Below, one piece after another: positions 7,905 to 18,438 of a DNA stretch of 64,000 nucleotides; position 1 is the stretch's first letter, and every line of letters begins with the position of its first letter. Source of the DNA: Burkholderiales bacterium (lineage in GTDB: Bacteria > Pseudomonadota > Gammaproteobacteria > Burkholderiales > SG8-41); contig DATAJS010000005.1 of the NCBI GenBank assembly GCA_036262035.1, forward strand, positions 1 through 64,000. Direction: 5' to 3'. A model generated the notes under the pieces. It searched no databases, had not been told where the DNA came from, and saw only the letters and a list, made by a program, of their open reading frames with translations. The position numbers and the translations under genes were made by a program.

Positions 7905-10900
7905 ATGGCCAGCCGACCGATCATTTCGAACGTCCAAACGAACCTCACCTATCGGCGCGGGGACGATCCGCTGCTGCTCGCGCCGAATCTCGTCGTCACC
8001 GATACGGACAGCGCGACCCTCGCCCATGCGATCGTGCGGCTGCGTGTCGATTACGATCAGCCGCTAGGTGACGAGCTCGCGGCCGACGTGAGCGGAACGA
8101 ACATCACCGCGTCCTACGATGCCGCGAGCGCCACGCTCATCCTCAGCGGAACGGACTCGGTTGCGCACTACCAGCAGGTCATGCGGTCGGTGACTTATTC
8201 GTGGTCCGGCGATGTCGCGGAGCGCCCGACGACGAGCCGCGCGGTCGAATGGCAGGCAGACGACGGCAGCGGTTGGGCGGGCTTCGGCACCCCCGCTTCG
8301 ATCGACCTTGGCGGCCCGACCGTTCGCATCGACTCCGTGCTTGCGGCGGACGTGAACGGCGACGGAAGAGACGACCTTTTCGGCGGCCCCCTGGTGTTGC
8401 TCAACCACGGCCACGGGACCTTCGGCGCGCCGCGGCAGACCTGGTTCACGCCCAGCAGCGTCGCGGACCTCGACGGCGACGGCAACCTCGACATCATCGC
8501 GGCCCTGATCGTGAACGGAGTTCGTGTCGTCCAGACCGCGCTCGGCAACGGCGACGGCACCTTCCGGACGCCCGTGTCGCACGCCGCGCCGTCGTGGACT
8601 TCCCTGGTCCAGCCGACCGCCGTGGCCGATCTGAACAACGACGGCAAGCTCGATATCGTCACGACGGGATCGGTCCTGCTCGGAAACGGGGACGGCACGT
8701 TCAGCACGGCGCAGCCGATAGGCTCGGACAGCAGCGTAAACAACGTCGTCGTCGAGGACACCAACGGCGACAGTCGGGTCGATTTGATCCTGCAGCATAC
8801 CGATCCCTCCGGTGCTCACTTCTACGCGACCGTATGGAAGGGAAACGGCGACGGGACGTTTCAGGCGCCGCTGCGTTCGGAGTTGCCCGACGGCATGAGC
8901 CCTTTCAACGGCAACATATCGGTGGGGGACGTCAATGCCGACGGACGCATCGACCTGGTGGTCACCACTAACAGCTCGACCGGTGTGCTGCTCGGCGCAG
9001 GCGACGGCACGTTTGCCGCGGCGATGTTGCACGGGGGCATCACGCGTCCTATCAGGACGGCGATCGACGACGTGAACGGTGACGGCCTGTCGGACATCGT
9101 GATCGCGGGCGGCGAGAACGGCTACGAGAGCAGCGTTCGCATCATGCTCGGCGGCACGAACAGCTACGTGGAGTACCACAGCTCGTTCGGCGGCAGCACG
9201 CCACGCAGGCTCGCCTTCGGCGACTTCGACGGCATCGGCGGCCCCGATTTCGCGGCCATCGGGAATGGGCGCAGCGGGAGTGAATTCACCTTCACCGCGG
9301 TGCTCAATGCAGGCACCAACATGTCCGACCCGGTCCACACGGCGCTCGCGCTGGAGTGGGGCGCCAATGTCTATGCCTGGTCGGCGCTCGCCGACGGCCA
9401 GAGCCTGCCGTTCGACCCGTCGACGGACCGCATCGTTTTCGACGACGCCTCGATCTCCGCCGCCGACGTGAGCCTGCGCGGCGCACTGCTCCAGCTCACG
9501 CATCAGGACAAGACGGTCACGTTCGAAAGCGACTTGCGGACCGTGACGACGACCAATGTCGCTTTCACCGACGGCAGCGTGCTGCTCGTCGGCGACAACA
9601 CCACCGGTGCGGCGCTGGACGACGCCGCCAACACGCTCGTCGGCGGTTCGGGCAACGATCAGTTGTATGGCGCCGGGGGTGACGACGCGCTGAGCGGCGG
9701 CAATGGCGACGACATGCTGGTCGGCGGTGCCGGCGGCGACTCGTTGGACGGAGGCGCCGGAAGCGACACCGTATCGTACGCGGGTTCCGACGCTCGCGTG
9801 TTCGCGCGGCTCTGGGTCGGCGACGCGTGGAACGGAGAAGGCTGGCGCGACCGCGACCATGCGGACGTGCTCGTTTCGATCGAGAATCTCGTCGGCTCCG
9901 ATCATGCCGACTGGTTCGAAGCGAGCGACCTCACGGGCAGCACCCTGGACGGGCGCGCGGGTCAGGACACCTTGTTCGGCCGCGGCCACGCCGACCGGCT
10001 CATCGGCGGCGCCGACGACGACATGCTGTTCGGCGGCGTGGGCGACGACGTGCTGATCGGCGGCGCCGGTGCCGACGTGATCGATGGCCAAGACGGCAGC
10101 GGCGATATCGCATCGTACGAAGGCGCGCCGTCACGCGTGTTCGCGCGGCTGTGGGTCGGGGACGCATGGGGCGGCGATACCTCGAACGGCCACGGTGCGA
10201 CCGATACGCTGCTCAATCTCGAAGGCTTGATCGGCTCCGACAACGCCGACTGGCTCGAAGGCGTGCTGAATGCCCGCAGCACCCTCATCGGCGGAGCCGG
10301 CGACGACGCACTATTCGGCTTCGGCGGCGACGACCTGCTCGACGGAGGATCAGGGAACGATTGGCTGCGCGGCGGCGCCGGCGGTGACCGCCTCGACGGT
10401 GGAGACGGCAACGATACGGTTTCGTACGAAGGTTCCGACGCTCGTGTCTTCGCGCGGCTGTGGGTCGGCGACGCATGGAACGGGGACGGCTGGCGCGATC
10501 GCGACCATCCGGACGTGCTGCTGTCGATCGAGAACCTGGTCGGCTCCGACCACGCAGACTGGTTCGAGGGCGACGCCGGCGCGAACCGGCTCGAAGGCCG
10601 CGCGAGCCTCGACACGCTCTTCGGCCGCGAGGGCGACGACGTGCTGATCGGAGGAGCGGACGCCGACACGTTGTCAGGCGGCTCCGGAGCCGACGTTTTC
10701 GTTTTCCGCTCCGCATCCGAAGGCGTGGACACCATCGTCGACTTCGAGCGCGGCGCGGGGCACGACCAGCTGCGCTTGGAGCAGGTCCTGGTCGGCTACG
10801 TTTCCGGTCTGTCCTCGATCGCCAACTTCGTCGAGTTGCGCGAATCGGGCGGAGACACCATTCTCGCCGTGGACCCCGACGGCATGGACGACGACTTCGT

Positions 10901-10979
10901 CGATCTGCTCGTCCTGCAAGGACAGGTCGGGCTCAGCTTGAACACGCTCGTTGCAGACGGCAACCTGGTGATCGCCTAG
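7905..10979 (+). CDS. large VCBS/FG-GAP and RTX repeat protein, type I secreted
   Basis: 1024 residues without a signal peptide. The N-terminal 110 residues look like a beta-sandwich adhesin domain ([20 protein letters not shown]). Residues about 110-480 contain repeated calcium-binding FG-GAP/VCBS units ([39 protein letters not shown]). From about residue 560 RTX nonapeptides alternate with three modules [20 protein letters not shown]...[14 protein letters not shown]. The C-terminus ([13 protein letters not shown]) matches the other two RTX proteins. Probably a secreted adhesin or surface protein; no enzymatic domain was recognised. It lies 97 bases after the beta-helix gene and converges with the next gene. 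Confidence 0.85.
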   Translation: MASRPIISNVQTNLTYRRGDDPLLLAPNLVVTDTDSATLAHAIVRLRVDYDQPLGDELAADVSGTNITASYDAASATLILSGTDSVAHYQQVMRSVTYSWSGDVAERPTTSRAVEWQADDGSGWAGFGTPASIDLGGPTVRIDSVLAADVNGDGRDDLFGGPLVLLNHGHGTFGAPRQTWFTPSSVADLDGDGNLDIIAALIVNGVRVVQTALGNGDGTFRTPVSHAAPSWTSLVQPTAVADLNNDGKLDIVTTGSVLLGNGDGTFSTAQPIGSDSSVNNVVVEDTNGDSRVDLILQHTDPSGAHFYATVWKGNGDGTFQAPLRSELPDGMSPFNGNISVGDVNADGRIDLVVTTNSSTGVLLGAGDGTFAAAMLHGGITRPIRTAIDDVNGDGLSDIVIAGGENGYESSVRIMLGGTNSYVEYHSSFGGSTPRRLAFGDFDGIGGPDFAAIGNGRSGSEFTFTAVLNAGTNMSDPVHTALALEWGANVYAWSALADGQSLPFDPSTDRIVFDDASISAADVSLRGALLQLTHQDKTVTFESDLRTVTTTNVAFTDGSVLLVGDNTTGAALDDAANTLVGGSGNDQLYGAGGDDALSGGNGDDMLVGGAGGDSLDGGAGSDTVSYAGSDARVFARLWVGDAWNGEGWRDRDHADVLVSIENLVGSDHADWFEASDLTGSTLDGRAGQDTLFGRGHADRLIGGADDDMLFGGVGDDVLIGGAGADVIDGQDGSGDIASYEGAPSRVFARLWVGDAWGGDTSNGHGATDTLLNLEGLIGSDNADWLEGVLNARSTLIGGAGDDALFGFGGDDLLDGGSGNDWLRGGAGGDRLDGGDGNDTVSYEGSDARVFARLWVGDAWNGDGWRDRDHPDVLLSIENLVGSDHADWFEGDAGANRLEGRASLDTLFGREGDDVLIGGADADTLSGGSGADVFVFRSASEGVDTIVDFERGAGHDQLRLEQVLVGYVSGLSSIANFVELRESGGDTILAVDPDGMDDDFVDLLVLQGQVGLSLNTLVADGNLVIA

Positions 10980-11008
10980 ACGGTGTTCGCGATCGCGCGC
11001 CGGCTACG

Positions 11009-12004
11009 TCACGGCCTGATGATCACCTGGTTCTGATCGCGCAAGCTCGGAAGGTAAGCCCAGGTTTTCAGAACCGTCCCGTCCATGAGCCAGATCCCGT
11101 TGTCGCCGGAATTGTTGTCTCGCCACACGATGTCGGCCTTGCCGTCGCCGTCGTAGTCGCCGGTCGCGGCCACGGTCCATTTCCTCGGACCGAGCGGACC
11201 GCGGGCAAACGACGCCGCCTCGGTAAACGCTTGTTGCGTCGGATTCACGCCGTCCATGAACCAGATGACGTTGTCGCCGTTCTGCGTGTTACGCCACAAG
11301 ATGTCCGACTTGCCGTCGCCATTGAAATCCGCGGCCGCGGCAATGATCCAGTCCGTGACGATCGCGCCCAGGGACGCATCGCTCGCGATGGAGGCCCCGT
11401 TCATCAGCCAGATCACGACCTCGCCCGTCTGATCGTTGTACCAGAGCAAGTCGGCCATGGTGTCGCCGTCGAAGTTTGCGACGGCCGCCACGATCCAGTG
11501 GGCGTTCGTGACGGCTGGCAGGAACGGAGCATCCATGACGGTGGCGCCGTCGAGCATCCACATCACGTTTTCCCCGGTCGCGGTATTGCGCCAGAGGATA
11601 TCGGCCCGTCCGTCTCCGTTGAAATCGCCGGATCCGGCGACCGTCCAGTCGGTGCTGACGACTCTGGGAAGCGATGGAGTGGCGGTTACGTCGAAACCGT
11701 CCATGATCCAGAGCAAGTTGTCGCCGGTTGCGATGTTGCGCCAAATCAAATCACCGCGCCCGTCGGCATTGACATCGCCGATCGCAGCGACACGCCACTT
11801 CACGTCCGGCACCTTCGGCAGCGTCTGACTTTGTGCGACGGCAGCGCCGTTCATGCGCCAGATCATATTGTTGCCGTTTCCGAAATCGCGCCACAGGATG
11901 TCGGATTTGCCGTCGTTGTCGAAGTCGCCCCGCGCGGCCGCATTCGCCGGCCCTGCCAGGACCGCCGCCCCGAGCAACACCGCAAGCACGAACAACGCTT
12001 TCAT
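11009..12004 (-). CDS. Sec-exported VCBS/FG-GAP repeat protein
   Basis: 331 residues with a clear signal peptide (MKALFVLAVLLGAAVLAGPANA). The mature part is six to seven repeats of about 48 residues, each with a DFNGDGKSDILWRN-like calcium loop followed by a G(D/E)N..W.MDG strand pair. This is a beta-propeller of the FG-GAP/VCBS type, as in integrin-alpha-like bacterial proteins. It is exported by Sec, unlike the adjacent type I secreted protein carrying related repeats. Converges with the RTX gene with 29 bases between stops. Role unknown, possibly matrix or surface binding. Confidence 0.8.
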   Translation of the reverse strand: MKALFVLAVLLGAAVLAGPANAAARGDFDNDGKSDILWRDFGNGNNMIWRMNGAAVAQSQTLPKVPDVKWRVAAIGDVNADGRGDLIWRNIATGDNLLWIMDGFDVTATPSLPRVVSTDWTVAGSGDFNGDGRADILWRNTATGENVMWMLDGATVMDAPFLPAVTNAHWIVAAVANFDGDTMADLLWYNDQTGEVVIWLMNGASIASDASLGAIVTDWIIAAAADFNGDGKSDILWRNTQNGDNVIWFMDGVNPTQQAFTEAASFARGPLGPRKWTVAATGDYDGDGKADIVWRDNNSGDNGIWLMDGTVLKTWAYLPSLRDQNQVIIRP

Positions 12005-12312
12005 GAGATTGCCTTTTTGTGATTTGCCGCCTTCGGTGCGAGTGACTCGCGGAATTCGACCGGTTTCTCGGTGCGACGACTGCCCGCATGGTAACGCATG
12101 CGTGCAAAGCCGTCTGAACTGCCGAATTCGATACGAAATCCCGGCTCAGACTGGGGAATCAGTGGCGTCCCCGCGGGGAAGCGTCGATATCCCAAGGCTC
12201 GCCGCTTGGGCGCTTCTGACGGTCGCGTAGTAAGAGTTTATCCACTGATCGATGCGGTGAGCGAACGGTATGATCAACGAGTTGCCAAAGCGACATTCAG
12301 CCGAGCAGGTAA
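12005..12312. other. gene-free stretch with a degenerate tRNA-Glu 3' end copy
   Basis: About 300 bases between the VCBS gene and the next open frame, visibly less GC-rich than the DNA before it. I see no convincing gene. At 12163-12179 it carries TGGCGTCCCCGCGGGGA, which differs at one base from the reverse complement of the tRNA-Glu 3' end at 20241-20257. The base composition break and this copy mark the probable left border of the accessory region. Confidence 0.45.
12155..12180. repeat. att-like remnant, copy 1 of tRNA-Glu 3' end
   Basis: GGAATCAG followed by TGGCGTCCCCGCGGGGA. The second part matches the 3' end (with CCA) of tRNA-Glu at 20241 with one mismatch, and the first part is shared with the second copy at 19283 (GGAATTAG). 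It fits a direct repeat left by site-specific integration at the tRNA; chance similarity cannot be excluded. Confidence 0.4.
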
Positions 12313-13269
12313 GTGGGCCTGGAACCCACAATCCACCAACTCTGCGACGCTTGGATAGCTAGCGTCCAGCCAAATGAACGAGGTGCGCGGGGAATAGGCG
12401 GCCGCGAGCACCGGCTGCACGCGAACGGGATCGTTTTCCACAAACTGACCTATTCGGAACTTCGCGCCGCTTGCGTAGGTCTTCTGCGCGTTCTTACGTT
12501 CGGACAGATGATCACGGTGGTGGACCGCGATCATCTGCTACTTTGGACATGGATAGGCGATTTGGTGCTCTACAGTGGCGACCCGGCGATCCCGCGCTTT
12601 TTTGGAGTCGAGGAGACTGAAATTCGCGAGTTGTTTACTAGCGCGCTGTGCGCGTCCTTTGCGGATGTCGCCCAGCCCGCGGCACCGACGTCTGAGGAAT
12701 GGACACGCTGGCGTCAGGTGAGGCAAGCGATGGTGCCTCCGGCTTTGGACCAGTTCCTCTCGCGCCGCCATCTGATCTTGGCGTATCTGTCGTTCCCTTT
12801 ATTGGAGGCGCTGCTGAAGAAAGCGGCTGCGCGTTACATTAGCTACGCGGGTCGGGTTAAGAGCGAATGGGACGCTCCGACCATAAGTCCCCTCGGGATA
12901 TTGGACTCGTCGAACATGCGGCGTCGAATTTACAAGGTTGGTAGTACCTGTAGCAGCTTGCGAGATTTACTGTTCTTGGTCTTTGAACGAGTCGCGGACG
13001 CGGATCTGCGCCAAGATCTGGATGACATCCGCGCACACCTAGCTGAGTTCGATGGCACGTCAATTGACGCGTTCGAACGGCTTTATCGGTGGCGCAATAG
13101 TTCGCTGCATGGTGAAACCATGCCTACCCGCGATTGGGGGCACCGTCCTCACAATCGCATCTCGCATCGCCCTGTTTTCGCTGCAGGATTCCTTTCAGGC
13201 CCTTCGAACGGCAATCGGCAAAGAGATCGACTTGGGGGGATCGTCGCGTTCGTTTGGCTTCTACCGTGA
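12313..13269 (+). CDS. unknown protein, probably frameshifted near its 3' end
   Basis: 318 codons from GTG at 12313; the true start is uncertain because the first 35 codons look non-coding. No family recognised. The middle (RDHLLLWTWIGDLVLYSGDP, LDQFLSRRHLILAYLSFPLL, DLLFLVFERVADADLRQDL) is protein-like, and the end LYRWRNSSLHGE resembles the RN..H region of HEPN-type domains. After about 13125 this frame becomes implausible (HRPHNRISHRP), whereas the next frame reads AIGGTVLTIASRIALFSLQD and continues to a stop at 13282. The original product therefore probably ended there, overlapping the methyltransferase start. Either a disabling frameshift or a sequence error. Confidence 0.5.
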   Translation: MGLEPTIHQLCDAWIASVQPNERGARGIGGREHRLHANGIVFHKLTYSELRAACVGLLRVLTFGQMITVVDRDHLLLWTWIGDLVLYSGDPAIPRFFGVEETEIRELFTSALCASFADVAQPAAPTSEEWTRWRQVRQAMVPPALDQFLSRRHLILAYLSFPLLEALLKKAAARYISYAGRVKSEWDAPTISPLGILDSSNMRRRIYKVGSTCSSLRDLLFLVFERVADADLRQDLDDIRAHLAEFDGTSIDAFERLYRWRNSSLHGETMPTRDWGHRPHNRISHRPVFAAGFLSGPSNGNRQRDRLGGIVAFVWLLP

Positions 13270-13871
13270 TCGATCAAACTGACATTTTTGTTGGGGGTGA
13301 AGCTGACGCCTACTACCAGCGCAACGGGCATCGGCCGCCATACGGCGAGACGCTACGCTACTTCGTCCCGCACATCAGGCCGGGCATGAAGGTGCTCGAA
13401 GTCGGCTGCAACAACGGGCTGAACCTGCGCTGGCTCGAAGAACAGATCGCATGCGAAGGCTACGGCGCCGAGCCCTCCGTGCGCGCCATCGCTGGGCAGA
13501 AGAACCTGCTGCGCGCCACGGCTGACAGACTGCCGTACGTCGACGAATCGTTCGACGTGGTGCTGCTCGGATTCTGCCTCTACCTCGTCGATCGGCGTCG
13601 GCTGTTCCACGCGATCGCCGAGGCACACCGGGTGCTACGCGACGGCGGGTTGCTGGGCGGTTGGGACTTTCGCGTGAGCGCGCCGCAGAAGCGCGTTTAC
13701 CGGCACCACCCAGGCGTGTGGTCGTACAAGATGAACTACGCCGGGCTGTGGCTCGCGAACCCGGCCTACACGCAAATCTTCGACGACACGTTTGAAGCCG
13801 AGGGCACGGCGATCGCGGTGTGGCTGCTGCGCAAGGACGAGGCGCACGCGTATCGAATCACCGACGGCTAG
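13266..13871 (+). CDS. class I SAM-dependent methyltransferase
   Basis: 201 residues from GTG at 13266 (MIDQTDIFVGGEADAYYQRNG). The open frame extends to 13134, but the upstream part is not protein-like. Motif I is VLEVGCNNGLNLRWL, then GYGAEPS with the acidic position replaced by Glu, followed by LPYVDESFDVVLLGFCLYLV and AHRVLRDGGLLGGWDF. This is the methyltransferase type 11 pattern of small-molecule or sugar methyltransferases. The substrate is unknown. It sits in the decayed accessory region but appears intact. Confidence 0.75.
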   Translation: MIDQTDIFVGGEADAYYQRNGHRPPYGETLRYFVPHIRPGMKVLEVGCNNGLNLRWLEEQIACEGYGAEPSVRAIAGQKNLLRATADRLPYVDESFDVVLLGFCLYLVDRRRLFHAIAEAHRVLRDGGLLGGWDFRVSAPQKRVYRHHPGVWSYKMNYAGLWLANPAYTQIFDDTFEAEGTAIAVWLLRKDEAHAYRITDG

Positions 13872-14059
13872 GGCGTCACTCGTTCTTTGAACTTGTTCGC
13901 CAGCTCCAACTCCAGAAGCTCCGTCGGCTTCACGACCAAGACACGGCATGCCTTCTCTAGCTGCTCGCGCTTGTTGAGAATCCGACTGTCGGTGGGCACG
14001 AAAAATCCGCCGCCATACTTACCTGCTCGGAACGGCGTTGTCGAGGCCGGACGGGCATA
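13868..14059 (-). pseudogene. 3' coding remnant of an unidentified gene
   Basis: A 63-codon open frame on the minus strand with no good start, bounded upstream by TGA at 14060-14062. It reads FRAGKYGGGFFVPTDSRIL and then NKREQLEKACRVLVV and KPTELLELELANKFKERVTP, which has protein-like composition. Its stop overlaps the methyltransferase stop on the other strand. It looks like the 3' end of a gene whose body was lost when the autotransporter segment was joined upstream. Family unknown; a GTG at codon 21 could also start a 43-residue protein. Confidence 0.35.
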
Positions 14060-14070
14060 TCACCAGCATC

Positions 14071-16297
14071 TCACCACGTGTAACTCAGCCTGGCGCTACC
14101 CGCATACACATAAGACCTGGACCCCGCTTCGCCATCGAACCGAAGGGACAGCACGGTGTTTCTGGCGATCGGCAGCTCGGCGGATAAACCGAGCAACGCC
14201 GCATTCTCTGACTGTCGAGCCCCACGCACGGTAAAGGTCGCCGCCGGCAGTTGCTGGAAAGTCGCCGATGCCGCGGCATCCGTATTGAAATTTCGCACCC
14301 ATGCGGCACGCGCGCGAAGCGTCAACGTGCCGGTAGCAGCCGTGAGGCGGTGGGCGAGGGATGCGCCGAGCTCCGTTCGCAGCAACGTTTCATGCCGGGA
14401 TGCGAACGACAACGCCGAGGCGCCGCTGCCGCGCGCCGCACGCTCCGAATAGGCGGGTATGTAGACCCGTTGCACCTGCAAAGCCGCGTACGGCGACACC
14501 GTTCGTGGCTATTCCTCCGGCTGATACCCGACCTCCACGCGCACGGCGACATTGTGCGCAGTGAAGTCAGCGAGCAACTGCTCGACGCCGATCGCGGTGG
14601 TCGAGCGGTTGGCGTGTACGCGATGTGCCCCGTACGCTACGGCGCCGCGCACGTAGCCCAGGCGAGCCCGGGCAGTACCGTAAACAGCGCCCTGTATGAA
14701 GTTGCTGTCCATGGAACCGGCCCCGTCGGAGAGCCGGACGCGGGACTCGCCTCCGGCAAGGGCTAGCCCGATTGCGCTGCGCGGCGAGAGATCCCTGTCG
14801 ACTCCTGCGGCGACGCCGTAGATACGCTGCGCTTGCGACGCGCTGCTGGTAGAAGCGTTTCCGTCGGCGCCTCCGCGACCGCCGAACACGTCCACCCATG
14901 CGCTTTTATCCGTAGTCGTGACGCTATCGGCGCTCGCGTCAGAACCCGTTCCCGCTAATTGCGCCATCGCGTAGCGTCGTGGCGTGATGCGGAAATCGGC
15001 GCTTCGCGGGATTTCCGACCCGCCAGCGGCACGTGTACCGATCATCCCAAGAAATCCGGTCATGGACACCGAGGGCAGCTGGTCGCCACTGCGCCTAGCT
15101 CACCGCTCAGCTCCTTGAAGGCGGACGCAAGCGCATCGGGGTCCTTCTGGAGCAATCCGAGAAAGGGAGAGCCCGGTGGTGCGCCGTTGTTGAGCCCGGC
15201 CGCGATAGCGTCACCGACCGCGGCTTGGTTGCCGCTCAGTCCCGGGAGGTTTGCGGTGGTTGCGCGGAGTTCGAGCACCGTTTCGGTATCGCTGTAAGCC
15301 AGACTTACGGCCAGGAGCGGCGGCAGCACCGGGGTGATCAGCGAGCCGAACGTGCCGCTGCGGTCGGTGTAAGTAAGGATCGAATAACGTTTCGGCGCGT
15401 ACGAGCCACTTTCGAATTCGACACCGACCGTCCCCGCCAGATTGGCCGCTCCAGTCACCGACACGCGTGCCTCCGCTGTAGCTGTTGGCGCCGGTGAGCG
15501 TCAAGGTTCCCGGGTCGGGCTTGGTGAGCTGACCGGGGCCCGAGACTACACCGCTCATGACGACCGCTCCATTGGTCGTGTCGATGGAACCGCCGTTGGT
15601 ATCGAGCGTGGCCGGTTATGGGAAAACGATCGATTGCGTGCGTTTCAGGATGCCGCCGCTGAACGTCAGCGTCGGCCCCTTGGCTGCGGGGTCGTTCTCG
15701 GTGAAGAACGGTTTCGATCGGTCGATATTGTTGGTCCAAAGGAGCTCGAACAACGTGGTGTCGTTATAGACGAACCCTCGCTCGTGACGTCGACCTCGTC
15801 GTTGCCGAGCGCCGACGGCGCGCCGCGATAGTTTCGCAGATCGTCGGTCAGTCCATTGGCGAGGCGTGTCACATACACGCTTTGATTCGGGGCGATGATC
15901 GGCGGTGGCGCTTGCTGGCCGCTCCAGATCGCGTAGCCGCCGCTAACGCGCAGGGTCAGGAAGCCGCTCAGACTGCCGAGCCTTACGGCTGGGTTCCGTT
16001 GTACAGGCCCAACGTATTCACGGTGGCTCCCATCGTCGCGAATATCGCTCCGTTCGGAGCGAGGAATCCATAGCTGGGCGTTTGTCCCGCGAATCCCGCA
16101 ATGGGTTGCTCCGGTGCGCCCATGACGTTACGCAGGGTGAGTTGCGTCGAGCCGCCGCCAAGATAAAGAATGCGGCTGCCGTCGGTGTCGAAAATGCGCC
16201 CGCTGATCTGATCAACGCGCTCGAGCGTTTGGGCGCTACTGCATGACGCGACAAGCGCTAGCGGGAGCGCACACCAAGTTCTTGCTTTCATCGCCAT
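14071..16297 (-). pseudogene. autotransporter (type V secretion) gene, multiply frameshifted
   Basis: Reading all three minus frames in order reconstructs one protein. It has a signal peptide (MAMKARTWCALPLALVASCSSA), a passenger start (ILYLGGGSTQLTLRNVMG), LSGFLTLRVSGGYAIWSG, a beta-helix linker (SGPGQLTKPDPGTLTLTGAN), and a beta-barrel (SAWVDVFGGRGGADGN..., AAWVRNFNTDAAASATFQQL) ending in the aromatic terminus LSYTW. The frame is broken near 15985, 15770, 15460, 15060 and 14510, and by an in-frame stop near 15613. This many lesions indicate a decayed gene rather than isolated sequencing errors. The start is the ATG at 16297 or 16291. Confidence 0.75.
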
Positions 16298-16755
16298 TAC
16301 GAGTATTTTTCTGTTGATTCTACGGACGATCCAGGTTTGCGCCCGCCGGCCTTGCACAGCACACACCTTCCTTTCGGCTACACTGAGCGCGTTCGCGCGC
16401 TTTTCTGTGGACAGCGTAATGCACTGGTGCGCCAATATGAGGCACTGGACGGCAAGATCGCTAAGGTGACAGCGATGCTCTCCCACGTCCGCACCCGCCG
16501 CTGCCCGAGCAAATCGGGAAGTGGGAAAACGAACGGGGAGAAGATTCGCGCGGCATTATCGGCACCGAGACACGGCTACGCCAAGCGCAACTGGTCGTTG
16601 AACTTGCTAAGCCGACGTGATGCAGATCCTAAATTCGCCTGTCGACCGACGTGGCGGTCGCTCGATCGGGAAAGCCGAAAGACTTCCTCGCGATCATCAT
16701 CCCGCGCGTCCGGCTGGACCCGCGGGATCTAACGTACCGGATTAACTACAAAATA
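16298..16755 (+). other. stretch with a weak coding remnant, left of IS21
   Basis: About 460 bases between the autotransporter start and the IS element. A plus-strand frame reads NALVRQYEALDGKIAK near 16425, then in another frame PLPEQIGKWENERGED and RLRQAQLVVELAKPT with a TGA at 16618-16620. This looks like the tail of a frameshifted protein; no family recognised. The segment also must hold the promoter of the autotransporter remnant. Confidence 0.3.
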
Positions 16756-16899
16756 CCCCGGCGGCCACCCAAATTCCCCCACCTGTGGCCACCGCAAATT
16801 CCCCCACCCCTGAGGCCATGTAAGCGCGCCTGAAGCCAGGGCGCTGACCGGCGGGACGTTTACGCTCGCTCCCCTCGAGCCAAGGGGGAGATCAGGGAG

Positions 16900-18438
16900 T
16901 TGAACGTCTTGAAGCCGCATCTACGCATCACCGTCGACACGCTGCTGAAGAGCGGCATGTCGCATCGGCAAATCGCCCGCCGTACCGGAGTTGATCGCAA
17001 GACGATCCGCAGCTACGCGGCGGCGCTGGCAAATTCCTCCGGGGTGGCCACCGGCTCTGAAGGGGCGGCGGCCGCGCAAACTCCCCCACCCCGGCCACCG
17101 ACTCTAAGCACCTCGGCGTGCGAGGCGCACCGCGCCTGGATCGAAGAGCAGGTCACGCTCGGGCGCAACGCTGTGGCCATCTACCAGGAGCTGGTCGACG
17201 CCCACGGCTTTACCCACCGCTACAACTCGGTCAAGCGCTTCGTCGCCACGCTCAAGGCGCGCGCGCCGGAGCGCTTCGACGTGCTGGAGTTTCTGCCCGG
17301 CGAAGAGGCGCAGGTCGATTACGGCCAAGGCGCGCCCACGCTCTACCACACCGGCCGCTACAAGCGGCCGTACTTGTTCGTGATGACGCTCAAGTACTCG
17401 GGCAAGAGCTTCCGCAAGGTGGTGTGGAAGACCGACCAGCAGGCCTGGGCGCGGCTGCACGAGGAGGCGTGGCGGGCCTTCGGCGGCGTGTGCCAGTACG
17501 TCGTGCTCGACAACCTGAAGGAAGGGGTGATCCGGCCCGACATCTACGCCCCGGAACTGAACGGCGTCTACAGCGCGCTGCTCGCGCACTACGGCGCCGT
17601 CGCCGATCCGTGCCGGGTGCGCGACCCCAATCGCAAGGGCAGCGTCGAGAACGCGATCAAGCACACCCAGGCCACCGCGCTCAAGGGGCGCAAGTTCGAC
17701 GCGATCGAGGCGCAGAACGCGTTCCTGGCGCATTGGGAGGAGCGCTGGGCAAGCTTACGCATCCATGGCCGCAAGAAGCGCCAGGTGCTCGAGATGTTCC
17801 GGGAAGAGCAGCCGAAGCTCAGGCCGCTGCCGCTTGAGGGCTTCCGGCTGTTCAGACAGGTCACGCGCACCGTCGATGACGCCGGCCTCGTGCAGATCGA
17901 AGCCGCCTACTACGCTGCGCTGCCGGCCGCACCGCACAGCGAAGTGACGGTTCGCATCTACCACCAGCACATCGAGATCGTCGATACCGCCGGCCAGGTG
18001 CTGCGCCGGCACGAGAAGGCGACGCGCCGCGGCGCCTTCGTCATGGAGGGCAGCGATCGGCTGTTCAACCCCTCGCGCGAGAGCGCGCGCGTGCTCGCCC
18101 GCGTCGAGAAGATCGGCCCCTGCACCGCAGCGCTCGCGCGCGAGCTCTTCGTGCGCCTGGGCCGCCCCGGCAGCCGCGCGATCTACGGCATCGCCAGCCT
18201 CACGCGCACCTACACCCGCAGCGACATCGAAGCGGTGTGCGCCCGGCTCGTCGCCTCGCAGTGCTTCTCCTACACGGCGCTCAAACGCGCGCTCGAGCGC
18301 CGCGTCGCAGACACCGCCGTCATCGCTTCGCCGCTCACCCAATCCGGCCCCCAGATCCGGACGCTCACCGAGTATCAATCGTTCTGGGACACCCACTCTC
18401 ACTCACAGGAGGACCCTGATGGCAATGTCTATCACTGA
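16900..18438 (+). CDS. istA: IS21 transposase IstA
   Basis: 512 residues with a TTG start. An N-terminal helix-turn-helix (SGMSHRQIARRTGVDRKTIR) binds the element ends. A DDE integrase core follows (FLPGEEAQVDYGQGAPT with the first Asp; VVLDNLKEGV with the second; catalytic Glu in the NRKGSVENAIKHTQ segment). Length is as usual for IstA. The 5' part of the gene contains two sequences resembling the element's own terminal repeats (near 17030 and 17080). The 3' end overlaps istB by 20 bases, allowing coupled translation. Confidence 0.92.
   Translation: MNVLKPHLRITVDTLLKSGMSHRQIARRTGVDRKTIRSYAAALANSSGVATGSEGAAAAQTPPPRPPTLSTSACEAHRAWIEEQVTLGRNAVAIYQELVDAHGFTHRYNSVKRFVATLKARAPERFDVLEFLPGEEAQVDYGQGAPTLYHTGRYKRPYLFVMTLKYSGKSFRKVVWKTDQQAWARLHEEAWRAFGGVCQYVVLDNLKEGVIRPDIYAPELNGVYSALLAHYGAVADPCRVRDPNRKGSVENAIKHTQATALKGRKFDAIEAQNAFLAHWEERWASLRIHGRKKRQVLEMFREEQPKLRPLPLEGFRLFRQVTRTVDDAGLVQIEAAYYAALPAAPHSEVTVRIYHQHIEIVDTAGQVLRRHEKATRRGAFVMEGSDRLFNPSRESARVLARVEKIGPCTAALARELFVRLGRPGSRAIYGIASLTRTYTRSDIEAVCARLVASQCFSYTALKRALERRVADTAVIASPLTQSGPQIRTLTEYQSFWDTHSHSQEDPDGNVYH

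Noticed and set aside
8064-10091. Long minus-strand frame (675 codons) opposite the VCBS/RTX gene
   Set aside because: Composition (His/Arg/Ala/Val runs) is that of an antisense shadow; the plus frame has clear calcium repeats.
12313-12420. N-terminus VGLEPTIHQLCD of the 12313 frame as genuine protein
   Set aside because: Such starts often arise by translating intergenic DNA; the protein-like part begins later, so the true start is left open.
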